A stretch of DNA of 64,000 nt from the NCBI GenBank assembly GCA_027605045.1, contig JAQFWX010000007.1:806001-870000 (forward strand), given 5' to 3'. A program made the position numbers and the translations under genes. Each line of letters starts with the position of its first letter. Within the stretch, counting starts at the first letter, position 1. Positions 34,010 to 47,700 of this stretch are shown in pieces. The stretch is from Phallus indusiatus (lineage: Eukaryota > Basidiomycota > Agaricomycetes > Phallales > Phallaceae). The notes below the pieces were generated by a model. The model was not told the DNA's origin. It did not search any database and saw nothing but the letters and a program-made list of their open reading frames with translations.

Positions 34010-36280
34010 ATGTGGAATCACGCTGATGGAAAAGGTTGTGGAAAGTACTAGTTGGATGTCCTGAACTCGGAGGACGCAGGTGCCAGGCGGTAGATCAAAA
34101 AAACGAGGTAAATGCGCGTGTTTTTGCCTTTTTTTACGTCTTACATTCATGTTTTTTTTTCTCTTTCGCCTTTTTTTGGTTTTTCTCCATCGGTGCTAAA
34201 GTGATTGGAGAAGGGATATACATATATGACGAGAAAGACTTGGAGATTGTATTGGTACGCATTTTGTGCTTATTCTCTTTCTCTCTTTTGAAACATGTTT
34301 TGTTTTCTGTAGCTTTGAAAAGGTTGTTGTCGTCAATATGACTCAAGGCACGGACGGAATCGATACTCCGGGTCCGGGGGTATCATTGAATGGAATGAAT
34401 AAATGAACGAGTGAATGGACGAAAGAATAAATTACGGATTATGATGATGGATCTCGACTTTCTCAAAAGAAACTGAATTCGATACATCTGACTCGTTGTG
34501 AAAGCAGAAAGTGGTGGCAGTGCACCAATTCAAAAAGGACCCAACACAAACACAGCATGCGCAATTAGTATACTGTAATACAATACAGCAATCAAAAAGA
34601 CGTCCAGAAAATCATCGCAGATTTCCAGTACCAGTATCCCAATCGGGCCAAAGAGAGAAAAAGGGAAAAGGGATCTCGGAAGTTCGGGTGAATCTGATTG
34701 AACAATGACAATGTGTGCCAATAATTAGTGATTACGGATTTAATGTTCGAGTTTTTCAATTCAATTCAGTTTAATTCAGTTTTTGCCCTGGAGATTCGAT
34801 ATGACATGATTATGACATGTATGAGAGGGTATGACGCGTTTGAATATAATTTATAAAAGGCATTAAAAGTCATAAGATGGTTGTGAAGGTACGAAATAAA
34901 GTTTGTCCGCTGACAGCTAAAGTGAACTGAACTAAAGTAAACTTTATTGCATTAATGCATTGTTTTTATATTCCATTGTACTATTTTAGAGTTTACCACT
35001 ATGTATCTGTCAACATAAATTTACATACAATACACATGTGCATGTGCGTCCAAGTTTGTATGGTCAGACTGAATGGGCAATAACGCTGCACGCATATAGT
35101 ATATTGAATCAACAGAATGCGAATTCCATATACTAAATATACTAGTAATAGTAAACCTGACTCGACCTTTTGCAATTGACATACCATACGGAGCGCTTTC
35201 AAAAATTGCAAAGCCTCGTCACGACTCGGAATAGCCTATAATACAAATATGTTATATATAGTTTATGACATCGCATTCGCGACGCCCGGGTGCGGCTAAA
35301 GATTGACGTTCGACGTTACAGTAATACGGTAGAGTACATACGTAGTACATACGGCATCTCTTCTAAATGATCCCTTTTTAACTTACTTGAAAAAAGTATT
35401 GGAAGGAGCTTTTTGCCTTTGATTTTTCCTTCTCTTTCTTCTTTTCTTCTTTTTAAATTTTTGATGATGGTCGTAAAGTAAATTTAGCACGCGAGCGCAC
35501 AGACACCGTGACCCACGTCATGTCCTGTCATGTCTCGGTCCTCGGAATGGATGACATATGTAGTATGCACAAACGGATTGCTAAGAAAGGCAAGAACCGT
35601 TTAAATAAGGTGAAAGTGATAAGGCGAGTTTCAAAAACCTGGTTTGTTCTTCTTTTTTGCTTTCTTCTTTTCTTAATTGCGCACTTTTTGTGCCTCTCAC
35701 GGATACTTTCCTAAAAGGGAATAATTAAAATTCAAATACGAAGCCCTTGTTTGTTTGTTTGAAGATTGGAGATGTGGGATGTGGGATGTGTGATGTGTGT
35801 GCCTGAATCTTTATTAGACTCATTTTACGATATTGGCAAAAAAAGGCATTCAGTTGGGAATTCGGATCCGAGTCCGTACTACGCGCGCGTTGAAACGATG
35901 TTTTATTTTGGGTGTTATACAGTACATATCATATGCCCATCAATTCTTTTTTTTTTTTTGTAATGTGCACGACGTCGATTAGATCTTGCCTATACAGAAC
36001 AAATAAACGAGATGAACCAATAAACAAACAGCGAGTCCTCATTTATCATATTGAATACATTGGTCAACTGGCCATTTGGCAATTCAATAGAGTCGATTGT
36101 GAAATAGGGGAAGGAGAATTAGCTTGGATTCAAAAGGTTGGGGAGGGGGGACCCTTTTCACTTTTTATATTTAACTTTGAGAGCTTCTTTTTTCTTTTGA
36201 TGGTGCGTACGGTTTTAGCTTGTATCTTGGTTTTGGAGGTCGAGAATTCTTTTTTTGCGCTTTGCCTTTTGTGTTGGAAT

Positions 36281-36301
36281 ACATACATACATACATACAT
36301 A
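36281..36301. repeat. Microsatellite (ACAT)n
   Basis: Five perfect ACAT units in a T-rich non-coding stretch. Confidence 0.9.
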
Positions 36302-36831
36302 TTTGGGTATATTGTTGGCGCTCTGAATCACGTCACGGACTCACTGGCATGCGCGCGAACGGGTGCCATGAGCGAATAGGAATAAGGATTTGTTTGCTTG
36401 GTTTGCTGGTTTGCTATTGGCGTGTTTTTGCCCAGTGTGCGCGGGTTCTAGTTTGCAACTAGGAATGAATGAAGGTAAAGCGAATAGTGGTTGCCTAGGG
36501 TGGGTGTTACGTCACTACTTAGCATATTAGGCACGAACTTTGGTTTTGCGTATCTTATCATCATCCGGGTTCTTTTTTTCTTAGTGACTTTCTGTCTCTA
36601 GATTCAATTTTCAAAGCTCAAAGTAGGAGTCAATATGATCGCCGTTCTTCGTTGTAACGTCCCTTGACAGCCCTTTGACTCGTGATGAACTATTTTGGTA
36701 TAACACATCATTATGTAGGAACGCGAAACAAGGTAAGTAAGGTACCGGAAACCCCACCTTCGTAAGAACCAGGATCAGAATTCCATTTATGAATGAGGTG
36801 AAATGATATGACTCATTCCGAGTCTGGTAAA

Positions 36832-36845
36832 GCGCGCGCGCGCGC
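36832..36845. repeat. Microsatellite (GC)n
   Basis: Seven GC units in a row (alternating purine-pyrimidine), in otherwise AT-leaning non-coding DNA. Confidence 0.85.
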
Positions 36846-38776
36846 AGCATGTAAGCCGGAGTTGGGATATGAAATGAAATGAGAAGAACAGAAAGAAAGA
36901 AAAGAGGAAGATGGCGAAAGTGTGTGTGTGACGGCGGTGAGACGGAGTTGGATGTTGGCATTGAAAGAGAAGATTGGAAGGTTAATTTTATATATTCAAG
37001 GAATACTTCTCTTGAAATCGAAGGAAGTGGTTACTTGGGTTCATGGTACTTCCTTTATTCATGGTGGGCTGCATGTGAACGTTCTTAGGATGGTGACTAG
37101 ACGTCCCGATCTCTGTTTCGGATGCGGAGAGGAGCATGCGTATGTATTGGCGATCGTTCTGTTATTTATTATCGATAATGTGCCGTTATATTACATTTCT
37201 TTAATGATTGCTCAAGAAGCTTCAAGAATGGAGTTGGATTTGTGTCCTTTTTTCAGGCTGCGCGCGTGGGTTCGTGTCTTCTGAAAGGAGAGAGAGTTAT
37301 TATTACATTTTTGGCTGATGTCGCAACCAGACTTTTGAGACACTTGAACAGGCACAAGAGACGAGAGTGCTACATACATACGAGCAGGTGCCGGTGCCAG
37401 TGGAGCCCGCGAGCCCGATCAAGCAGCCAAGCCCAGCCCCCAGCACATCCGAGTGCGAGTCCAGTCCTTTCATGTCCGCGTCGTCACGGCCAGTTGTGGT
37501 ACGCACCGACGTCAATCTGCTTGGCTCTTGGGATCCTCGCCGGAGACAGCATCTCATGAGAGCAATGAGCGGAATAGAGCGCAGGAAGAGGATGAGACTG
37601 GATTTGTGCATTTCCGAAGAAGCATGCTTTTGCTTGATATATACATTTTTTGATGCGCTGCAGATCAAAAGAAAAAAGAGACCGACAACGTGCCAGGAGT
37701 TTGTCGTTACAGGACTTCTCATGGCGATATACATATTCAAATCAAACAACGACCTGTCATCTCCCGTTCGGGGCTAGTAGACTGACTGGCTTCGAGAATA
37801 CACTACTACTAATGCCATGGCAGTGAGAAAAAAAAAAGATGAGAGCCGGACCAACTGCGCTTGAGTCAAGTTTATGTAATTCAACACAATTCTAATAAGC
37901 GAGATGTCGGTCCTCCCCCTATAATATATTTTTTTTTGAAAAAGCCTAATTACCGACCCTGCTAGTCCCTCTCCTCCTCTCCTTCTTCTTCTTCCTCGCT
38001 CCCCTTCGCTCCTCTTGCTCTCTCTTTCCTCGTCTGCCCTCCGCCCTGAGAGAGAAAAAGAAGAGCCTGTGCGAGAATCCAGAATTCAGGCTTGGAGAGA
38101 GATCAGGATCAGAATTCTCTGCTTCCCCGCTTGCAAACACTGCCCATCTAACATAAAACCAATATCGAGCAATTCAGGTTCAAAATCTGCAAAGCTTTTT
38201 TGGTTGCCAAGTTAGAAGGATTCGAGGCCGAGGGACTTCCAAGTCTGGTAGTTCTCAGACACACACATACCATTCAAAAGGGTTGTCCGTCCCCATCCCT
38301 GTTCCCACCACGGGCTCCATCGGTTTTGTCTTTTTGGAACCACATACATATTTCACGTGCTCGATAATCCTCTCTCCCTCTCGTATCAACCACCCATCAT
38401 ACCGGAACCAGAACGAGTCAACCCCCAAAACAAGTTCTAGGGTCGCGCAGCATTATCACCATTGCGTTGTCGTATACACTACACAATATACATACCCCAC
38501 ACACCACACACCATCCGAGGAATTAGTACGACGGGCAGCGGGCATTACCAACACACTAGGCTTAAACGGCTTGAGCTTATTTTTTTTTCTATCTTCCTTT
38601 TTACGTCTATCCGGTCGGTTAGGACTTTTTACTTTGCTTTTTTTCCTTTTCCTTTTGCTTTTCTCCCTCTTAATCTCTACCACCTCGTGCGCGTCTCGAA
38701 TCACGTCCCTTCAGCTTAAACCCAACTCCAACTCCAATTCCCATCCCCATACCCTTTCGTATCCACCAACAACACA

Positions 38777-41700
38777 ATGTCTCGCCTCTTTTCGGGTCGT
38801 CGCGCATCAGTTGGACCCTCGAATACATTCAGGAGAAATCAGTCTACAACCGGTACAGGTGACAGCTCCAGCTCCAGAAACGCCCCTTCCTCTTCATCCT
38901 CTTCCTCCACTGCCGCTACCAGTTCCAACACCATGAACAATACCAACGTCAAACCTAATACCATATCTATCCCGAACGCACCCACCCCCGCGATTCATTC
39001 ACCTATTGTTCCGCCTTCTATTCCCAGTGCCAATATCAATACTCTTTCCGAACCCGAGATTAAAGGGCTGTTAAATCGCGTTGAAATGAAGGTGATTTCA
39101 TTTACGAAATATCTCAATGAAAACCTTTTTTTCCTGAATTTGATTTTCTTTCTTTTCTCTAGTTACCTTGCAACTCGGGTCAAAGTCTATCTGCGCTAGC
39201 TTCGGATCCAGTGTTAAGCAAAGCAGTCGACGGTCTCGTCGATTTCGCTCCTCAGAGCGGCGACTTTGTTCTAGTCGGCTTGGCAAAGCTCCTTGAAAAA
39301 TTGAAAAAGGTGAACTTTCTCTTTTGTTTTGGGGGGTTCAGTTTTCTTGTTTCTCTTTCTTTTTTGTTTCCGTTTCCGTTTCTTGGCGTTGGGGAGGGGT
39401 TAGGCTGGATTGATCGTTGATTTTCGTTGATTGAAAATGGAGGCGTTAACGTAAACATAACGACGCCCTTTTTTGATGGAATTGTAATGGAGACGATCTG
39501 GACGTTTTGCAACCATCCCCCCCGACGTCGGGTGTCGGTAACGGTTAGCCGTTATTTTTGGTCTTGGCGCGTGACGACTCGTTGAGCGCGATCCCGATCG
39601 TGATCTTGATCGTTGTACGCGCGCGCCCCCTTTCGAGTAGCACCGATCCCGCCTCCGCCCATCCATCCTTCCGCTTTTTTCCTTGCACATTCTATATCCG
39701 TTTATTCCGCGACTTGATACAACAAACTAACACCGCTCCTTTTCTTTTTTTTTATTATCTCATTCAGACGCGTACTCTCCCCGATGGAACAGTCCCCGAT
39801 CAAGTTCTCGACTCTCAACTCTTCATTCTCAAAATTATGAATAGAGTAATGGGAAGACGGTACTCTCCTTTTGCCGATGCTGCTCCTTCTTCAGGTAACA
39901 ACAATAACAATAATAATAATTCTGCTAATACTACCGGTACGAGTGCGAGTACGAGTACGATTGGACCGCAGCCGTTGGATACGCAAGCGCTGTTATATGT
40001 GGTATATGTGCTTTGGACATGTCTTCCATCGCATATTATTGCGAATATTGGGAGACATAGGTGGCCTAAACATGTCGTTGAGCGTGAACCTGGACTAGGT
40101 GGAGGGTATAAAGGTGAGATTTCCTCGCGTGTTGAAAAAAGAAACAGGGATTGACGCGATTTGGTGATTTGGGGGAATAGGTTCGTTACCTTCTAGCAGT
40201 GCAGTTTCAATCCCGATTTTGGAGCCTACGCCGAGTCCGGAAGCGATGTATGCGCATTCGTATACGCAGGATGAAGCGTTGCATGGGTTGTATTTTGCTA
40301 GTGTTGCCGTTCTAATCTCAAAGTAAGCCCATCTCATATACACAAGAAAAGGCATTTTTACTTATCTTCTCAAGATATACAACGCGTATACTTTATTACC
40401 TATCCGCGTATAACTGGCCAACCATCCATCTTCTCTTCAAAACGCGATTACAGCTAATAGTAGATGGCGTTATATCCATTAACGTAACTCAAAATATGTC
40501 TGCTTCGCATACCAGCAGCACCAGACTCCCGAACAACAATCATCATCACCATCACCAGAATAATAACATCGCGTCGTCCAGCTCTGTATCAGTTTCAACA
40601 CGCACAACAACGAGTACAGCATCATCATCCGGAAAACAACAGTCTTCAGCAACTGGTGTTCCGTCGTCGTCTTCTGCTTCTTCATCTTCAAAACCTGGTT
40701 CGTCAGCTGGTGGACCTCCGTCGTCGACTTCGTTAGCTTCTATAGGCAGCGCTGGTACAACCGTCATCGGGAACATCGGGAACATTGGAAATATTGGGAG
40801 CACATCGTTTGCGAAGTATAGTTATGTGCCTACCCCTTCTGCGAGTAATGTTTCGTTTATCTCCGGGATGAGTGGAGCTACGGGTGGGACGAGTGGTAGT
40901 GTTGGAGGGTCGACTTTGTATGGGGGTGTTGGAGATACTGTTGAACGATCTGGAAAGGAGAAGGAGAAGGGGGAGGGGAGGAGTGGTGGTGGGGCTATGA
41001 TTTCTGTTGGTGTTAATTTGTTGAAGAAGGGACGGGGTGGGGATAAAGAGCGGGAGAAACAACGCGAAAAAGAACGGGAACGTGAACGAGAAAGAGAACG
41101 GGAACGGGAACGGGTTAATGCGAATTCGAGTTCTCGTGGGTTAGCCCCGTTAGCACTTGCAGGTGCCGATTCGACCGATACGTTTGGAAATGAGAATGGA
41201 CCTGGATCGCCGAGAGGGTTTGTTTCTGGTGGAGCAATGGGAATGGGAATGGGTGGAGGAATGGGTGGAATGGGAGTTACAGGTATTGGATCGTCGACGT
41301 CGGGGGGTAGTGCCGCGTCGCTTATTCCTGGGTATTTGAATCTTACAGTGCAGACTCTTGCGAAGTTGGTGTCTCCTGGTTTGGGTGGAAGTGGAAGTGG
41401 GAGTGGGGTTGGACAAGGTGTGTGTTTTCGTGTTTTTTTTTGGTTGTTGTTGTCCGTTGATGGGTTGTATGTGTGACGTATGTAGGTATTGGGGATATGG
41501 TTTTCAAGATGATTTCTGTTTCGATGCTTGATTCTGGAAAACTTCAGGATATTCTAGGAGGTTCGTAATTTTTTTTTTTTGGTGTACAATCTTATCCAGA
41601 TACAAAAGAGCCTGACTTCTGTACCTAGATCTTGTCAAATCTTTTCCGCAACTTCCAAACGACGCGCAAGACCAAGCAGGAATTTTAATACGCGATTTGA

Positions 41701-44700
41701 TTATAAACTTTTCGGATATTTGTTCTAGCGATTTTTGGAAAATTTGGGGTGTTGTTGTTGAGAGTGGTAGCGGTAGCGGTAGTGGTGATGGTAGAAACGG
41801 GAGCATCGATCTTGCAAGTGCGGCGAGACCTTCTACTGGCAGTGCTAATGGTATTGCTTCCGGATATGGTGGTGGCAATGGGAAGAAGGATTCAAGTGCA
41901 GCTGCGACAGGAACGGGTGTGGGTGAGCTTTCAGCTCTTGCTGAACGGTTGTATGATTTGATTTGGGATATGGTTGGGGTATGTTGTGTTTCATTTTTTG
42001 ACAAGTTTTTTTTTTTCTGATGCTGATGATGATGTTGTTCGTTTTTAGGCTACTCGACGTTTACCCAATTTTTATGCACCGTTGGCTGCGTTGTTGTGTC
42101 TCATTCCTACCCGGTTTGAAGCCAATTTTGAGGTTATGGAAGGGAAAAGTTCTGGAAAGAAGGTAGGTTTAGTGGCGGTGGTACTATGACTATGCACGAC
42201 TTGGTTGATGACCTTTTTTTTCATTCTCTTGCTGTTTTAGAACACGTTCTTGAAACACCTCACTCAAGCTATCCGATCTCGACCCACCAACACAACAAGC
42301 AGCAGCGTAAGCACCGGAGGATCAGCTGGACCACTATCCAATTTCCAATCTCAATTCTCTTCCAACTCCAACCTTGGAAACTCCAATGCAGATTTAACAT
42401 CTATATCACCCGCACTCGCACAAGCTATCATGTCATCTGTTCCAGAACCCCCGTTGTATGCACACGAGCTTGCTGCGCAGGCTGTACTCGATATTGTGAG
42501 ACTGGGGTATGCCATTCCGAGTATGGCGTGGCTTAGTGGACGAGGGTATAAAGACCCACATTCTGTTAGTGGGAACGGTGTTGCGGGAGGTGTGATGAAG
42601 GAGCCGGCGTTTTTGAGAGCCGTTTGTGAGGTATTTGCAACTATTCTAAAGGTACGTGTTTTCGTTCCCATATTGGGCTTCGATTTCTCCCATAGCTCAA
42701 AATATTCCTGCAACTTCTTATAGGAATTCGTTTTTTATAATCCACATTTCCGAGCGCCGTTTTATCACTCTACTGAGCCTATTGATGTTGATTTTTATGT
42801 TTATTGTATTGTGGCCTTGTTTAGACTTTGGCCTGAGAGCGTTTTGCGAGATTTAGTTATGGTGATTAAAGTTTCCCACTCTCTCCCTTTGGCTGTCTTC
42901 TTTTGACGCTAACTGACACTTTTTGGTATATAGGTATGTCTAGAGCCGGAGAAAAGCTATGCTGTAAAATATGTCGCTGTGAAAGCATTAGTTTTATTGT
43001 TAGTCGAGGTGGGTTGTTTGCATTTCGTTTCTCATTCATAGGTGCTTTTCTAATTCTTTTATCTTAGCAATCCAAGTATCCGTATCAGCCAAACTTGGAT
43101 TTCGTTTGGCCTATCGTTGTATCGCGTATCCGTAGTTTGTTTATCGTAAGTGAAATTAGCCGCAACAATCCGTGGTTCATATGGGCGATAAGCTAACGTG
43201 TCTTCCTCCTCTTCCTAAAGTCATGTATTTCAGCAACGCCCGAAGTGATCGAAGGAACGGCACGAATCGTGGCACCCACACCCGTTTGTAAAACAGCCTG
43301 GCGCGCAAGATTATTCGCCCAAGCTCTCGGTATTTCAGCCAACCCAACCTCAACTAATTCATTAAACTCCAATGCCAACAATCCACCTGCTGCTGGTGCT
43401 AGTTCAGCGACGGTCAATCCCGTAGTTTCGACGGTCTCGAGCGTTCACGCCTCTACATCGGGATCTGGTATCCCGCTTCCTGGTGTTATAAAAGAAGAGC
43501 TGAGGCTCTTTGTTATTATTCTGACTATTCTGCCTATCGAGCTGAAGAGTTGGCTGTTTGAGGTGTTTCCTGATGATCATGTTTAGTGCGTTGTTTTTTT
43601 TTCTTTTTATGGTTGACATTCCATGGTGACTGATTATTGATCTCTTTGCTCAGTTTAATGCGCCGTGCTGCGAGCTCTTTAGAGCCGCACCGCGATAAGA
43701 GAGATCCGGCCGCTGCTGTCATGTCACTTCGTAGCGTTATCAACGCGTGCGTTGATGCTGGACCTGATGTCAAGGAAGGACTGGACTTTCTGACCTACAG
43801 TGTGTAAGTTGACCCACCCGGTTTCTTTCATCTCACCTTCTAAATCTCATTTGTTTTTGTCAGACCCGGAGCGTTTGTCAATTCTTGTGTTATTCTGACA
43901 ACGTGTGGTGATGAATTGGATCTCGTTCGGACTTGCATAACGGGCATGCATTCAATCATCTCTAGGATGGTTGCATTCAGTTCTGTAAGTCGTCCTTTTT
44001 CGGTTTTTGTAGTAATTCTGAAATAATGACGCACGCAGGATGACCGCGAGAATGTCTGGCGTGCAACTCCACTTCTCAAAAGTGTCATGGACTTTGTCGA
44101 GTTCACGTTATACATCGCCTTACCCTCGCACCAGCAAGACATCTCATACTACGCACAACGCTGCCTTCGGCTACTCAGTGTCTACGAGCATCATCCATCA
44201 ATAGGAAAACCACCGAACTTGACCGACTCTCAATGGGCCAAGAGAACCGCATTCCTGGAATCCTTCGACAGCCTTCGTGATCCACCTAATGTTACGATGG
44301 GTCGTGTAGCATTCCAAAAGCGCGTTCGGAAGCTCATGCAGCAGGTCCCATTTTTGAGCGCAACGCATATCATGGCGTTCAAGGAGTTGTGGTTCCGGTT
44401 CCAGAAAATTACACCGCGTTTGTCAGAGCCTGGATTCAACAGTACAAGCTCTCAGCGGGATAGAGATGAACTACACGAATGGCAACATCATGCGTATCTT
44501 CTGTCTACCTGTATTTGGAAGGATATGGAAGACAATATACCGCCTTTCCCTGCGGTGTTGATGCCCATGCTTCCGCCACGCCTGGCGAGTGGTGCGAGGA
44601 TGAGTGATATGGCTGGCAAGTTTGTCACGGAATGTGTTAAGCTTCTTGCCTCGGAGAATGTTCATGTTCGGGAATATGCCAAGGAAGCGTTGAGCACGGA

Positions 44701-47700
44701 AATGAACTTTAACCTGTTCCCATTGTTGTTCGAACAACTTGATAGGGAGATCACTTTGCGTCTTGGTGGTGGATCTAGCCTTGAGGGTATCATCCCGAGC
44801 TCTTCGACGACCTTGGTGTTTATTGATCAGGTGAGTTTGCTATTTCGTTATTAGGGCGTTTTAGGATTCTGATACCTTATCTTTCTGTGTAGTGTCTTAA
44901 TATCCTCAGAATCAACTTTGAACGTATCAACGCTACTGTGACCGTCTTCGAAAACAACGCGCCGGCCAATCTCTTGCAAATAGGGCGATTCCTGGCTCGT
45001 CTCACGCCCACCGGTTTAGGCTCCACATTGACTTTGAATGGAAGTGCAACTCCAACAGGGACTATAAGCTCTTCCTCATCACATGGCAACGATTCGTTGT
45101 ACCTTCGCCTTCGACAAAGATTCTGTACTGCAGTGGGTTGTTTACTCGGGAAGAGGCAGTTCTTTGCTATAAGGGAAGAGATGTCTTTCCGTAGTCAGCT
45201 GTGTGACATCTTGATCAATTGGTTAGATGAGCATGTAGTACGTGTTTGCTTTCTTTTTCTCGGTTCATAAGTCTAATGACATATTTTGTGAAGGAGGGAA
45301 CACCATCGCCACCTCCAGGTGAAATCAAACTAGCGAATGAAACCTTCGCGTCTGTTTTGAAGCTATTCACTACAGCGTTGGAGAACCTCCAATTTCAAGC
45401 GAACTACTTTCCAACACATGTCCTTCCTGTCAATGTGAACTCAGATCCCGATCAGATTATTGCCCAGAAAACAAGGCATTATATTAGCTCCATGACAAAG
45501 GCTTTGAGGGTTCAGGAAGCTCCCGCCGGAAGTGTTATCAACTTATCTTTGGATGTACGTATTTTCTATTTAACTCTTTGTTCTACGTAGCTCATCACGG
45601 TGCGCAGTCTCTCTCATCCCAGGACGATGCACCTGTCATTCATGAACTTGTCGTGGCAGGAATAAGTCACCTCTTGCAGAACAATCCGAAAGCGACGAAA
45701 CTCAGCTGTCTCACCGGTTGTTATGATTCCAGCGTTCTTTATCGTGTCGTTTACATGAAAGCTTTTACCCGTGTTTTGACACTTGGTACAAACCTAGATG
45801 TAACACAGAATGGCTGGATTGGTGGGAGCAAAGGGGAGGAAAGCAAGTCGGCTGGTAGAGGAGATGAGATCTGCAAGGTACGCCGATTTTGTTGTCTGGT
45901 GTGGAGAGTCTAACGTTATAATTCATCGTCTTTCCAGCTTCTGCGGAATTCGGATGTACGGTTTCTTTTCTCTTATCCAAGTCTTGTTGTTCATGTTTTC
46001 TTCAAGCTTGTTACATTTGCAGTTGTGGACGCATGTCCCGCGGGCGAAGGCGACAGCATAATACCAATCTTGATCAAGTTGTACGATGCGCCTGACAAGC
46101 TTCTCACATTCCTTAAAGCCACTATCAACAGAGAAATCACAAGAACAGGTTAGATTCTGTTTTCCTTCACCTTCCCATTGGATCGTTAATCCAATTTTCT
46201 GTAGAATCGCCTGCGTCTCTCCTACGGTTGAACACGCACTGCTCTCGTATAATCACATCATTTGCCCGACATCATGGTTACACATATCTCCGCAATTCTA
46301 TCCGTTATCTTATCGATCTGATGTTCGACCAGTCGGATCATCCTGAAGACTCGTCTTTTGAAATTGAACCGTCCAAGCTTCGACCAAACGAGTCTTTGCA
46401 AACCAACATTGCTCTTGTACTTGATGTTGTGAAGCGGTTTTTAACATACTTGATTGAAACTGTGGATTCGCTTCCCAGGTGAGTTCAAATATGACGTTGG
46501 CGATAGCTTGTGTGTACTCAACGAACGTTCTCCAGGTCGATTCGACAAGTTTGTCATCATATTGCTGAGACTGTGTCCACGACTTGGCCAGAAAGCAAAA
46601 TTCCTGCTTTAGGCGCATTCGTTTTCCTAAGGTAAATCTATTTGTCCGTGCGATTTATTCTCTAACTAATTCGCCGCTCTCAGATTCCTTTGTCCCACAA
46701 TTGTCGCTCCTGAAAACGTCAATATCACCGGATACGAATACAATAGTCGCCTCCGACGTGGTTTGGTTACCGTCGCCAAGATTTTGCAAAGCATGTCAAA
46801 TCAGATTGTATATGGACGCGAGCCACACCATGAGCCCATCAACTTCTTCCTTCTAGAAAACACGCAATCCGTTTCGGAATTCGTGACTTTAATACAGGCA
46901 TGCCTCTTTTCCTACCGATAGGATTCATCTCACTCATCTCACTGATGCCTTTTGCTTTTGTTCAGGAATCGCACACCCAAGCGGTCTCTGAAGAAACTGC
47001 GAATCTCTATCCCGGTCTCAGTGAAGCAGATGTTTTGACCTTACATCGTTTCCTTCAATTTCATGCAGACCAGATTGGTCAGCAACTTCTGGACTCGAAG
47101 GATTCTCAGATGTCTCAAAGTAAAGGAACAAGTGGGAATGGAGGCATGAATATGACTGCCAAGCAGGCATGGGATACCCTTTGCGCGTTACTTGTGGATA
47201 CGAAATCCCGACTCGAGGTTCCAAGGTTGTCTAATTTGGATGAATCTCGACATCTCGCCTTTCAAAACTTCATGCGTCGCAATCATAGACGTAATACAGA
47301 TACCGTTGCAGAAGCGTTTAGGATTGAGGATGTGGTCGATGTATATCCTTGTCTTTTGGTTTTATTCTGTGTCTTGTTGCTGATCTCCTTTTGTTAGGGT
47401 TCTGTTGTTTTTGTCTTCACATGGACTAAGATTGATACAGAAGTCGTCGACTTTGAGCTGCTTGTATATCTCATTTTCAAGGTTTGAGTCTTTGTCGACT
47501 TATTCACTAACACGCTTCTCACCAATTTTTTCCATTAGAGGCTAACGGAGCAGTCTATAGCCAAAATGAAAATCGACGTTATTTTCGATTTCACTGGATT
47601 CACGGCGCGGTCTCAGCTGCCTACAGCCTGGATTAAGCTTCTAATCGAGTTGTTGCCGCTAAACATTCGACAACGCTGGCGTAGGATGTATGTTCTTAAC

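Larger units (their letters stand above)
34010..38776. other. Long intergenic region upstream of the RasGAP gene
   Basis: About 4.8 kb with no assembled gene. Many 60-120 codon frames on both strands are T-rich and motif-free. The most protein-like piece is plus-strand 37367-37777, which reads EQVPVPVEPASPIKQPSPAP and on to RRRQHLMRAMSGIERRKRMR; it has no convincing start or partner exon. Microsatellites: CATA at 36281-36301 and GC at 36832-36845. The right end (about 37950-38776) is pyrimidine-rich with CACA-rich runs, as in a long 5' leader of the large gene. Confidence 0.5.

Noticed and set aside
38283..38936. 217-codon plus-strand frame overlapping the RasGAP start
   Set aside because: Lies in the pyrimidine-rich leader in another frame, begins with a non-ATG codon, and has only biased Ser/Leu/Phe/Pro content; the ATG at 38777 leads into neurofibromin-like sequence.
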